A stretch of 64,000 bases of DNA, taken from assembly GCA_030271035.1 (NCBI GenBank), contig JAMBUN010000129.1, positions 186,001-250,000 on the forward strand, given 5' to 3'. Below, in pieces: positions 1 to 10,582 of the stretch. The notes beneath the pieces are model-generated. The model worked only from the letters and a program-made list of their open reading frames with translations, did no database searches and was not told the DNA's origin. Positions within the stretch are counted from its first letter, which is position 1; the number at the start of each line of letters is the position of its first letter. Both the position numbers and the translations under genes were made by a program. Origin of the DNA: Microascus cirrosus (taxonomy: Eukaryota; Ascomycota; Sordariomycetes; Microascales; Microascaceae).

Positions 1-450
1 TCCTCCCGCCTGCCTTAGCAAGCAACTTGTCTTCGTCTTATATAGGCATATTATTCTCTCTGTATTGCCGAGTGGTTCCTTCCTTCGCGATGTTGGCAGC
101 CATCTGCATCACGCGACTTTCGCCTGTCCTGCTTTTGGGGGCGAATATTAACTGCCGCTCAAGAAACGCCGCACCTAACTGCCGCCTTGGCGATATACGG
201 CCTGGCTGCCATTTTAAGGAGGTGAATGCCTTCTTCTCCACCTGGATCATCCCCGCATGCAACGCAGCAACCCACATCGGGAAGATTGGCCCGGGTTGCC
301 AATTGAGATAGCTTATCGAAAGACTAATTGAGGCAACCGAAACCACAAGGTATATAATCGGTCCTGTAGTGACAGATTATATTCACTCGGCGATACCATT
401 CCGTCCCTAATATTTCTCCAGAGGTGAAGCAAGAGTCACGAAATCTCGGA
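1..450. other. 5' flank, no gene seen
   Basis: Short open frames occur on both strands but none has a recognisable domain, splice-supported continuation or plausible ATG context. It probably includes the promoter of the peptidase gene that follows. I see no repeat or RNA gene here. Confidence 0.4.
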
Positions 451-1896
451 ATGTTACTTCGATTTCTCCTAGCTGTCGGCCTCGTCCATGGCGTCCAGGT
501 TTTCGCGCAGAATAGTAGCAGCCCGTACGCCGATGCTGTCGACAAATATGTCGATTCGATTAGCGACGAGCTCTGGCCTATCAATAAAGAGATTCACGAT
601 ACACCCGAGCTAGCTTATGAGGAAGAGGTAGCCCACAAACTATTGACAGATTACCTGACCTCACAGGACGGCTGGGTTGTGGAGAAGTCCGCGTATAATA
701 TAAGTACAGCTTTTGTTGCAATCTTTGAGGGCAGCGGGGATGGCCCCGTCGTCTCCTTCAATGCAGAATACGGTAAGTCATTGGGGGCCATAATTTCCTA
801 GTTATGACTTGGTTAGCTGATAACTGGTCAACATTAGATGCCCTGCCTGATATCGGCCACGCCTGCGGGCATAATCTCATCGCCATGGCTTCACTGTCCG
901 GCGCGCTGGCGACCGCCGAGATTATGCGCGAGAATAGCCTGCCCGGGAAGGTCGTGCTCTTTGGCACTCCCGCGGAGGAGGGTAAGCGGCGCCCCTTAGT
1001 CGGTTAAACGAGAGGACCCATCAATTTACAAAATAATGGTATGAACAGGTGGCGGCGGCAAAATCAGATTACTTGAGGCGGGTGCCTATAGCGATCACAA
1101 CGTTGATATAAGCCTTATTTCGCATCCTGGTGTCGGAGACCATACGGCCTGGATGAAGACCACTGCCAACGACAGGTTCACCGTCGAATACTACGGCAAA
1201 GAGGCCCATGCGGCGGCTGCGCCTTGGGAGGGTATTAACGCACAAGACGCCATGATTTTGGCGTACAATGCACTGTCAATGCTGCGCCAGCAGTCGAAAC
1301 CGACCGACATCATCCAGGGATTCATCGACTCTGGCGGGTCGCGCACGAACATTATCCCTGCATTATCCACCGCGCAGTTTCAGGTTCGGGCTGCCAACGA
1401 GGCGGAACTGAAGAATTTCACCGAGCGGGTCCATTCCTGCTTTGAAGCTGGGGCCGTCGGGACTGGCGCGACTCTCAACTTGACGATGGGAGACTACGGA
1501 TACGCTGATCTGGTGACAAATGACATTTTGGCGAGGTCGTATGTGGCTTGGGCGGAGGGATATGGTGAAGAGATGGTCGCGGAGGATCTTGCTAAGACCG
1601 CTCAAGGTAGCGCTAGTACCGACCAGGGCAACATCAGCTACGAGATCCCGTCGATTAGCGCGGGATTCGGCATCCAGAACGAGGACGGGAGTGATCCGGA
1701 AAGTGGCCCTCACACACCTCCGTTTGAAGTTGCTGCTAGCAGTCGCCGAGCGTTTGACAAGTCACTTATTGTGGGTAGGAGCTTGGCCGGAGTCGCGGTA
1801 GATATCTTGACAGTGGATGGAATGCTTGATAAGGTAAAGGAGGAATTTGGAGAGGTCAAAAATATTAAGCGGGCGCCACGAAGCGTTTACCGTTGA
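451..1896 (+). CDS. Secreted M20-family metallopeptidase/amidohydrolase-like protein
   Basis: Three exons, 451-772, 838-981 and 1049-1896, with introns of 65 and 67 nt beginning GTAAG; the model gives 437 residues. The ATG at 451 opens a hydrophobic N-terminus (MLLRFLLAVGLVHGVQVFA), a likely signal peptide, so the protein is probably secreted or vacuolar. Joining exons 1 and 2 creates the M20 metal-site segment GHACGHN (residues about 114-120); exon 2 ends in TPAEEGG (about 151-157), supplying the catalytic and bridging Glu. Residues HAAAAPWEG (exon 3) start the dimerisation/lid domain, and SGPHTPPFE near the C-terminus supplies the last ligand region. M20 enzymes are di-zinc hydrolases of peptide or N-acyl bonds; the closest subgroup I recognise is PM20D2/aminobenzoyl-glutamate-utilisation-like. 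The substrate cannot be told from sequence. Gene looks intact. Confidence 0.88.
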
Positions 1897-3938
1897 GCGA
1901 TCTGAGCTTTGGCCGCGCTTGACCGTGCTCCCCACCCGAATACGGATCTGCTCCGGAATCGCCGATACGAACATCGCCGCGAGAAAGGGAGGGCCCAAAC
2001 CCATGATATCCACGACGTTGGCGAGCTGCCGATGGTATTCTGCAGGAGATGTGGTGCGCTTACCCCTCCGCTGCCACCAACGACGTTAACACGAGTGCAA
2101 ATCGTACCCGGCTATCAGTTCATTCCATTGGCATTCATCGGCAACCGTTATTCGGACCGGGGTGCTTGAAGATTCGGGCACCCACCAACAGCCAGCACCG
2201 CTCGCCAATAACTAACCTCTGTAGCCTTAATGGCTCGTCAAACCCTCCCCCAAAAAGCTTTTTTTATCCGAAAACCACATATTCATGGCAATTAAAGGTG
2301 CTTGTTGCTCATTGAACCTAATTCGCTGCACATATCGCAGTCTGACTATTCATCTGGGCCTGGCTCTAGCAACGTTGTGATATCAATCTCACAGCCCACG
2401 CACACCCAGTTTGCTTTGACGTCTCCCCCGAGTTTAGCCATTTCCATATCCGGAAGCCTCGACCAGCCCATTATACCTTAAGGACGCACTTTACTCTATT
2501 TACTGCTGTGCCAAGCTATCCCTAATACATGGCCCTATTGTGATGTGTGGTATGACTTGGGTAGGTTCTTGTTGATTTGAGATAGATATGTGATTCAACA
2601 GAAAGCGACAGAGGCTATTAGCGACAGCGCGAACAGTTTGCGGGTGTTTGAATCTTCAGGCATACCAGCCCGAATATCGAATTGCGTCAGTCCGAATGAC
2701 CGTTGCCTCTTCACTCCCATGTCGCGGGTTCGAAACTGGAAACATACAGGCTGCCCACATTGTTCAAGGTGTTACGTCTAATTTGCGGAGTATAAAACTG
2801 GCACTGCCCCCAAACCCGCGCGAGGTGTGGCATTCCTCTCCCAGGATGGCGATCCTCGGCGCTCTGCACAAATTGCGACACACTCCGGTCTTCCGGGCGG
2901 TGATGGCATGGCGGAGTGGTTGAATGATCATGGCGGCAGCATAGAGCACTGGGCCTTCTGCGGGGGAGCAACCTCGACTTCGCGTTGGTGTTCTTCCCGT
3001 ACTACGGGCCGTGACGGAAGGGGGTTTCATCCGTTCTCACCGGGGTCGGATTCGAATCTGTTCGCGCATTGGTATGGTTTCGCCTGCAGATATACGCACC
3101 AACCACTGCATCTCTTTACACCCTCAGAGTCCGGGACAGCGCAACTTGTCAGCGCGCCCGCCTTGCATACAACACCGGATAAGAGCCGTGAAGCTGTCGT
3201 ACCGTCGTACCTGCATCACCCAAATTCTCCGTCCCTCCGCCCCATGCCACACACACACCCCCTGGTTCTTCCCGATGTAGGAAAAGTGGACAGCGAATCC
3301 TTGCCTGATTCGGCTTGTGTGCACCAATTTAGATTTCACCTCATGACGACACACTTGCACTGGCACGGGTGGCGCGAGACACTTGCAGGACCCGAATTGC
3401 GCCCGGGTTTCCTCCCTCGCTGTGACAGGCCGTTTGGACCGTTGAGGAAGAGGAACTTCTCAAGGGGCCGCGCCTTGGCGCGCCAAGCCCCTGCCGATTT
3501 TCCCACAACCCCTTCGTATATGCGTATAAGACCCATAACGAACACGGCATAGGCTAGTATCCAGCCCTACGAGGCCTTGGCAATATTTGCACATAAAATC
3601 ATTCGGCGCGCCACCGCATTTGTTCCAATATTCCGGCTCGATCGGGCGAGGAGCAATCTTAACTTTCCACTCAACGCGCCACGCAAAAGGCTCCAGGACC
3701 CTTGTGCACGGGCCAACTCCCGACCCTTCCCTGGCCAAGGGCCAGACATAAATGACAAACTCGCTGCTGTCAGAATATTAGGCCCCAGACGTGCGTTCAG
3801 CTGTCTCCTCGAGGTCATCGAGGAGAATTGAACGTGGAAACAACTCCGCTTGGTTTCTGGTCCCGACGTCCCCTTCCCGATAGATGCCCCAAGAGTGTCC
3901 CTCTGACCACTCGGAGGCCTCTCGAGACGCAATTCACC
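1897..3938. other. Intergenic stretch without a supported gene
   Basis: About 2 kb. The longest open frame (2827-3552 +) overlaps equally long frames on the other strand, is rich in Pro, His and Ser, has no recognisable domain and lacks a credible start. No transposon termini or tRNA seen. The last few hundred bases should hold the chitosanase promoter. Confidence 0.4.
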
Positions 3939-4846
3939 ATGGTCCCGCTCTCAGTCCTCATAGCGCTCGTCCTCGCGACCTGCGGCCTGGCCCGTGAGAT
4001 CCCCGACAACCTACAGGACTTCTACAACAACGTCCGCGACCGCGACAGCTGCGAGAAGAAGCTGGCCACCGGCTTCTGGAGCTCTGAGGAGGATGACAGT
4101 GGGTGGCTCATTTACGCAATTCCTATTTTACCCCGAACTTTACTGACGTTATGTGGCCAGCCTTCGTGTATTGCGGCGACCACCTGGACGACTACGAGAT
4201 TGTCTACATCCAGGGCAACAAGGGCGCTCTGGCCAACATGGACATTGATTGCGACGGTGCCCAGGAGACTGACTACGACGACGGCCGCTGCGGCTCATCG
4301 CGCGACACCCAGTCCGTTACCACCTTCCAGGAGACCGTCCAGTCTTATGACCGCGGCATCTCCGACCTCGACGCCAACGTGCACCCCTACGTCGTCTTCG
4401 GCAACTCGGGCAACCGCCGCGGGTGGAAAACGTTCGACCCCGAGGAGTACGGCATCGAGCCGCTGAGTGTGATGGCGGTCCTGTGCGGCGATAAGCTTGT
4501 CTACGGCGTGTGGGGGGATACGAATGGGGATGATGGCGATCATCCTATGGTGGGGGAAGCGAGTATTTCCGTCGCGACGGCGTGCTTTGGGAGGGGCATG
4601 ACAGGCAATAGCGGGCACGATGATGACGACGTATTGTACATTGCGTTTGTGGGAGAGGATGCGGTGCCAGGCGCGAAGGGGGCGAACTGGTCGGCAACTG
4701 ATTTTGCGACATTTGAGAAGAGCATTGAGGAGAGGGGGAACAAGCTTGTCGAGAGGATCAGTGGCGCAGGCGGTGACGTCGTTGGTTGGCATTTGTGGAT
4801 GCGTTACGTGGCTCCGCTCGGTGTCGTAATGATGGTTTTACTCTAG
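3939..4846 (+). CDS. GH75 fungal chitosanase, probably GPI-anchored
   Basis: Two exons, 3939-4098 and 4161-4846, joined by a 62-nt intron with a TACTGAC branch site; 281 residues. MVPLSVLIALVLATCGLA is a signal peptide. After the intron the GH75 core runs unbroken: FVYCGDHLDDYEIVYIQG, then NMDIDCDGAQ (about 79-88), the conserved acidic segment of this family. TQSVTTFQETVQSY, VHPYVVFGNSG, YGVWGDTNGDDGDHPMVGEA and DVLYIAFVG follow in family order. GH75 enzymes hydrolyse beta-1,4 bonds in chitosan, outside the cell. The C-terminus, SGAGGDVVGWHLWMRYVAPL followed by MVLL, is small residues, a spacer and a hydrophobic tail, as in a GPI signal; many GH75 enzymes are simply secreted, so wall attachment is inferred. 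The acidic active-site segment is intact. Confidence 0.93.
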
Positions 4847-6309
4847 CATTTGAGTTTGTATATATACGGCCGTTCATGTTATATAGACTTGCACCTCTCA
4901 TTCCAGGTGTAGTATGGGTAATAAAAGGGTTTCTTATTATAAGGCGACTCCATGTCCCATGTATCATCCTGCTGTTCCAGAGGCAATTGATCCGTCCAAG
5001 AACCGGGAGACACGTAAGTCATTTCTGGTCTTGTAAAACATGATGCCTTCAGGTAAGCCCGCGGCGTAACCATAAATATCGAAATCCCTCTTTGCTTCTT
5101 GACCTTGTTAAGGTGAGTCGCCCCTGTGACAGCGATTCTTTATCCACAAAACCCCCCCAGCCTCAAAGCAAACAGGAGCGCAGTACAGTAGCGCCCTAAA
5201 ACAACTATTACTCCTTAGCCCATATCCTATTCCATGTGAGATACGATCCGTTGGGTAGGTATAGTCAACAGCACGAATTATCCAAGCTCTCTTACGCTCC
5301 CGCGAGCGAGCGCCGGGCGTACTTGTCCAACTAAGGTCTACGGCGTAAACCCGGACTTCCGCTAGAAAATAACGTAATTTCGCCCCTACGACCATCGTGA
5401 TCTAGGGCAAACCAGCCCGTATAGTTCCCGTTGTGAGCCCGCCAGGACGGGTTGTAAATTAGCCCCTACATCTTCTACTCTCGTGTTCTCGAACTCGCGG
5501 GATGGTCGTTGCGGACAAGAGGCAATTCCGCGTTCGGGTCACTGCCCTCAACGGTGCAGGCTGGGTAAGTCTGTTCATGAGCTGCAGCTCTTGCTAATGG
5601 CCTCCGCGAATGGCACCGTCATGCAAATATGTGCTGCGTTAACCTGCTTCGAAATTTGGTGTTATAGACAACACCTCCGTGTTTGGGGGACTCGACACCT
5701 CACGATTGCAGATCTCTTAACTTCACAGTGGTCTACCGAGTATATATGGTGTGATGAGTGCACTGCCAAGAGCTGGAAAGAGACTAGCAGTGTTCTCATG
5801 CCAAGTCGTGTGGAAAGGAATACGACCTCGCCTAACCCTGCGCACGTGCTAAGAAATCCCTTCGTTCGTCATTGTCTCATCCGCACAGTTCTTCCTCCCA
5901 TATGCCTGGCGTCTGGATGGCGTGGGGCGCGGACGCCGCGGACCGGGTGGCCGGGCCAATGGGTTTGTTCCGTAATTCGTCAGGCCCTGGTTCGCCATGA
6001 CCAAAGAGCATGGATGATTGGGCCAAGAGGCGGCGGTGAACCCCACGACGACGGGCGAGCTTCCCAGCCATGATTAGCGCCATCCCAGGCGGGGACGCTG
6101 ATGTAGCAGCAGCAAGGATCGGCCTGAGCGGGGGTATGGGGCCCGTCCGGCCACCAGGGAGCGGGCCGCCCCCACTCCCACGAACGGCCTTCCCTGATCT
6201 TCCTTCTTTCGACCGAATTCTCTACCATTTGCGTCTCCACCTGCCATACACTCCGCGGTATCACATTTGACTCCTGAAGAAATAGCAAGATATCTACGCG
6301 GTGCGCACC
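4847..6309. other. Intergenic, no supported gene
   Basis: About 1.46 kb between chitosanase and methyltransferase. Open frames such as 5483-6073 (+) and 6074-6391 (-) lack domains, start context and splice-supported extension. The downstream end carries the presumed methyltransferase promoter. Confidence 0.4.
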
Positions 6310-7773
6310 ATGGCCAGCGAGACTGAACCGCAGGCGGCCGCAACCTCCAGCCCCAAAAGTGTTGGCCGTAAAACCCCGCCCCGCATCGCATCAGCCTCCC
6401 CGACTAGCTCAAGCGGAAACCAGCCGACCGCAACCTCCGGCCCGCTCGACGCTGTCCGTGAACTCCTGCACGATATTGCAGCTGTGCGCCGTCACTAACT
6501 TCCTGGCTAGGACCCTAACCTTGAAGACACCTACGAGGATGACCTGGATTCCGACTCTGGGTAAGCGTCCACAAAAGCCCACTTGCCATCCGAAACGCTG
6601 CTGACTCCGTTGCAGAAGCGTGGTCCAGTCGACTGCGTCTCTAACTGACAGCATCCGCGAGTTCCGTAACATACATGGCCGCACTTTTAGCAACGCCAAA
6701 ACTACAGAATATTGGTGAGTCCTCAGGCAGAATAACTGCCACAATGAATGGTGGCCCCCTCGAGATGCGCTCGTGCGGTTGCCACGCCAGAGCTGACAAT
6801 TCCGTATCCAGGGGCCCCAATGATGAGAAGCAAACAGAGGGTCTCGATGTGACGTGAGTTTGTAGCTAGACTACCCTTACCGAAAAGTGCGCTTGTTTGA
6901 CAGGATCTAGCCATCACTACCTGCTCCTTTATTTCGACAACGAGCTGTTCCAAGCGCCCATAGGAGACAACCCACAGGTTCGTCAACTCCACTCGTCTTC
7001 GGGCACCCTGTGTCGTCAATCTAACGCAAGGCCCTACTAGCGCGTCTTGGATCTTGGAACGGGAACGGGATCCTGGGCGATGTGAGTCCCCGCCCCGCCG
7101 CTGCCCAGAACCTCCTGGCTCACGTGCCCGCAGAGACTTTGCAGACCAATACCCGTCTTCTCAGGTTATTGGCACAGATATTTCCCCCATCCAGTCGCCC
7201 TGGGTGCCCCCGAACTGCGAGTTCCAACTGGACGACATGCAGCTCGACTGGACGTGGCCCGAGGACCACTTCGACTACATCCACCTCCGCGACCTTTACG
7301 GGGGCATAACCGACTGGGGGGCCATATACAAACGCGCATATGCACATCTGAAGCCGGGGGGCTGGTTTGAGGACCTGGAGCTGGACATTAAGACAAGGTC
7401 TGATGTCGTGGGCGATGACCCTGACCACATCTTCAACCAGTGGAACAAGGTGTTTATTGAGGCGGGCGAGAAGATGGGCAAGACACTGGCCATCGCTGAG
7501 GGGTCGCGCATGGCTGACTACCTCGCTGATGCGGGATTCGTTAACCGCTACGAGAAGCGGTTCCGGCTGCCCATGAAAGACTGGTGTCGGGACCCGAAGC
7601 TGAAGGAGATCGGCAACTTTGTGCATGCTTTCATTGATTCGGGACTCGAGGGGTTTGCGCTGTATCTGCTGACGCAGGTCATGGGGTGGAAATACGAGGA
7701 GTGTCAAGTCTTCGTGGCCAAGATGCGCAAGGCGGTGAATGATCCGAAGCTGCATGCTTATTACAACTTGTAA
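6310..7773 (+). CDS. LaeA-like class I SAM-dependent methyltransferase (TAM domain)
   Basis: Seven exons: 6310-6453, 6511-6560, 6616-6714, 6812-6853, 6911-6977, 7041-7081 and 7134-7773, giving 360 residues. Each junction keeps frame and restores the family order: an acidic Ser-rich N-terminus, STASLTDSIREF, NIHGRTF, LDVTHHYLLLYFDNEL, the SAM-binding motif RVLDLGTGTGSWAIDFAD (about 135-152) with VIGTDISPIQ, then FDYIHLRDLYGGITDW and LKPGGWFEDLE. The best-known relatives, LaeA and the Llm proteins, are regulators of secondary metabolism, but many paralogs have no known role. Intron 1 has an atypical GTCCGT donor. The next gene is on the opposite strand and ends 727 bp away, so there is no sign of co-transcription. 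Family call is firm; methyl acceptor unknown. Confidence 0.9.
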
Positions 7774-8500
7774 GTTGCTGTCCCCGGTGCGCTTTAACGG
7801 GTATAAAGCTAATTATAAGACAGAACTTTGGTATATGGGCAGAAGCCCGAGCCCAAGTAAGGTAGACTCCCCTAAGGAATCCTGCGGGCGAAGATACGGT
7901 ATTTGAACTGCGGGATATACGAGAAAGGGCAGCCGATAAGAAGGCCAAGGAGGACCAAATGGTTATGTGGACGTATTGGTGGCAGCAGGAATAAGAACGT
8001 TTCAGGCAGCATGAATGTGTCACGTCACTAGTGGGTGCGTGTCTTGGTCGTCTATAGAGGCCGTGGTAATTAATTCTATTCGTACATCCAGCCGTCCACG
8101 AGATCGTCTCTCCGACTGACCACCATCAAGACATAGTCTAAGGCCGCCATAAATGACCTACGGAGGAGTTTAAACCCGTGGAATGCATGTAATATTCCTC
8201 TTATCCATTAGAGGGAATATTCTGATCCTACGAAGCTTGAACCTTCTTTCCGGCGTCGTGGGAAGCCTAGGGAGTAGGAACCTCGCCATGTTGGCCGTCT
8301 TGACTTTGTTATCCCCGCTATAACGGTTTAGACAGTCTCGACACGCTCCTCATCAGCAACTTTGTTCTCCGTTGACTCTGCGCCCCTTTCAGCCTGTTGC
8401 CGGAGCAGCTCTCGTGTCAGGCTAGTGCGAGGGATGCGATATCGTGAATCGCCCTTGGCGCCACTGTGATTTTCTTGTTAGCTAGATCTTACAAGGGGAC
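7774..8500. other. Convergent intergenic region
   Basis: Lies between the 3' ends of the methyltransferase and the sugar porter. No gene, repeat or RNA recognised; presumably holds both 3' untranslated regions. Confidence 0.4.
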
Positions 8501-10582
8501 TCAGGCAGGAACAATGGCCCGGGATGTGACGCACAAGATAATGTCCATAGACTCGATCGTCAAGCCCTTGGTCTCGGGCAAAAGGAAGAAGCCCCACACG
8601 CTTGCGACAAGCATCCAGCCGGCAAAGAAGAACCAGACTCCATAGCCAAAGGAAGTAAACATGTACGGCAGCGCCTTGGTCATAGCAAACTGTATAAGCC
8701 TAGAAACAACATCACGTTAATGTCACGAGTTCTCGCCCTGTCTGCCTCTGTCTGTATGTGTAAGACATGTACTTACCACTGGACTAGCGCAGCCCACGTC
8801 CCGGAGAAGTTTCGCAGGGCTCCTGGGAAGATTTCTGCCGATACGATCCAGGGGATACCGTTCAGGCCAAAGGACCAGCTGCAAAATGGCTATTAGTACC
8901 TATAGTTCGGAGACACGTATTAGTGAAGGGAGGGAAAGCACTCACAAGACGGAATATATCATAATCAGGCCAGTGGCGGCCTTGCCTCCTGCCTCGGTTG
9001 AGGCAGATAACTTTCCACCCGCGTCAATGACTTTATCGGGAGCTCCGATCTTGACATACGCGCCGACAACCCACAAACAGGCTGAGCAAGCGGCCGAGGA
9101 CAAGATAACCGGGCGACGACGACCCACGAGGTCGATAAGGCCGACATAGTAGATTATGGAAGCGATAGCCTTGACAAGGCCGTAGATGCCCGTGTAGAGC
9201 GCGACGTCCTGGATTCCGAGCGAGCCGAAGAGGGTGGGCGAGTAGTAGTTTATGGCGGACGCGCCGGACACGTTCATGAGGGTGAAGGAGCAGAAGACGA
9301 GGATGACGCGGTTGCGCATGCCGGGCCGGGAGAACTCGTGCATGGCGCCGCGGAAGAGGGCCCAGGCGCCGGAGCCGTAGCCGGCGGCTACCTTGGCCTC
9401 ACCTTCTAGCCTCTCACGCATGGAGCTAATGTCTTGCTGGACATCTGTTGAAGTCGTACGTTAGCACCTTGTATGTCCCCCAGTAGACGCCCATTCAAGC
9501 CTTTAGGGCCTTTTCATATAACGCCCTAGATCTTTATATTTAGGGATACCCACATATGTGGTCAGCGGGCAGTTTCCGGATCTGCTCGAGTGCCTCGTAG
9601 GCCTCGTTATCTCGTCCCTTGCGGAGAAGCCACAGCGGGCTCTCATGTAGGAAGAAGCCGCCGATGAAAAGCATACCGGCCGGAATCAGCTGCACAGCCA
9701 TGGGAATCCTCCACGTTGCTGCCACGCTCGAGTCCATAGTATTGTTGATGCCATAATTGATCCAGAAGCCGATGACGGATCCGACTTGGTAGGCGAGCTC
9801 AAACAGACCAGTTAGGATTCCGCGAATCGAAGAGACGGACAGCTCGGCGATGTAGCTGGGGACTGTGGCCGTCACAGCACCACAGCCAATACCTGTCAAA
9901 ACGCGGCCCGCATCTGCAAGGAAACCTTGTTAGGATATCACGCGGAATTTGGCTGAGAACCTCGGCCTCCTTCATTGGGTGCCAATGGAAACTTACAGAT
10001 CATGGAAAGTTGGTTAGTCGCGACGGTCATGACGATGGCACCGATAATGAACGTAAAGACATTGATTTGGAGAGCCCATTTGCGCCCGAAACGCTCCGTC
10101 ACTTTGGTGGTCGCAATCAGTACATGCACAATAAACTGAAACGCCTGATGGAAGGCAGTTTTAAGTCGTAAAGAGGGGGCCCGACTCACAGAAGAAGCAG
10201 ATGATAGCACCAAAGAAGGCGCCGGCCTGGAAGGCCGACGTGATGTTGCTCGAGATGTTATCCGCATTCTCAGGCGTGACGCCGAAGGCGCTCTCGAAAC
10301 TCTCACGGGCGATAGTGGTTCCAACGAAGGCAGAGTCGTATCCAAATCTGCGTGGTGTGAAAAATCGGGGTTAGCTCGTCAGCTACGACCCACGCCCAGA
10401 GTTTCCAAGCTTCTCCCCGATAAGAATAGGGTTGCATGAGGCTCTGCATCTGATCCTTCGAGTGCAGAGAGAAAAACCTACAGCAGAGCGCCATGGGATA
10501 TAATAAGGGCCTCAAAGTAGAGGCGCCAGTTGTACACCTCTTTCGGGGTAGGGCGGTCCTCGACGGCACGGAAACCCGCCAT
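8501..10582 (-). CDS. MFS sugar porter, quinate-permease type
   Basis: Seven exons on the minus strand: 10582-10482, 10347-10190, 10101-9997, 9913-9554, 9444-8946, 8878-8777 and 8699-8501; 507 residues. The start MAGFRAVEDRPTPKEVYNWR resembles quinate permeases. Sugar-porter signatures follow: FGYDSAFVGTT in TM1, TERFGRKW after TM2, AGRVLTGIGCGAVTATVPSY, FWINYG, HESPLWLLRKGR, DLVGRRRPV and PETKGL before the C-terminus. These proteins are 12-TM proton-coupled transporters of sugars or quinate at the plasma membrane. Intron 2 (10189-10102) has an AAAG acceptor and is the least certain junction, but it is the only choice I found that keeps frame. The C-terminus after PETKGLTIESMD is short and divergent. 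Substrate is inferred from resemblance only. Confidence 0.88.

Noticed and set aside
2715..3075. tRNA-like T-arm strings (GGGTTCGAAACTGG and GGATTCGAATCTG) and a GGCGGAGTGGTTGAA D-arm-like string
   Set aside because: Neighbouring bases do not pair to form T, anticodon or acceptor stems, and spacing does not fit one tRNA.
2827..3552. 241-codon open frame (+)
   Set aside because: No domain, biased composition, and long frames on the opposite strand at the same place; chance open frame in GC-rich DNA.
4295..4792. 165-codon antisense frame under the chitosanase
   Set aside because: Shadow of the GH75 coding frame; no independent evidence.
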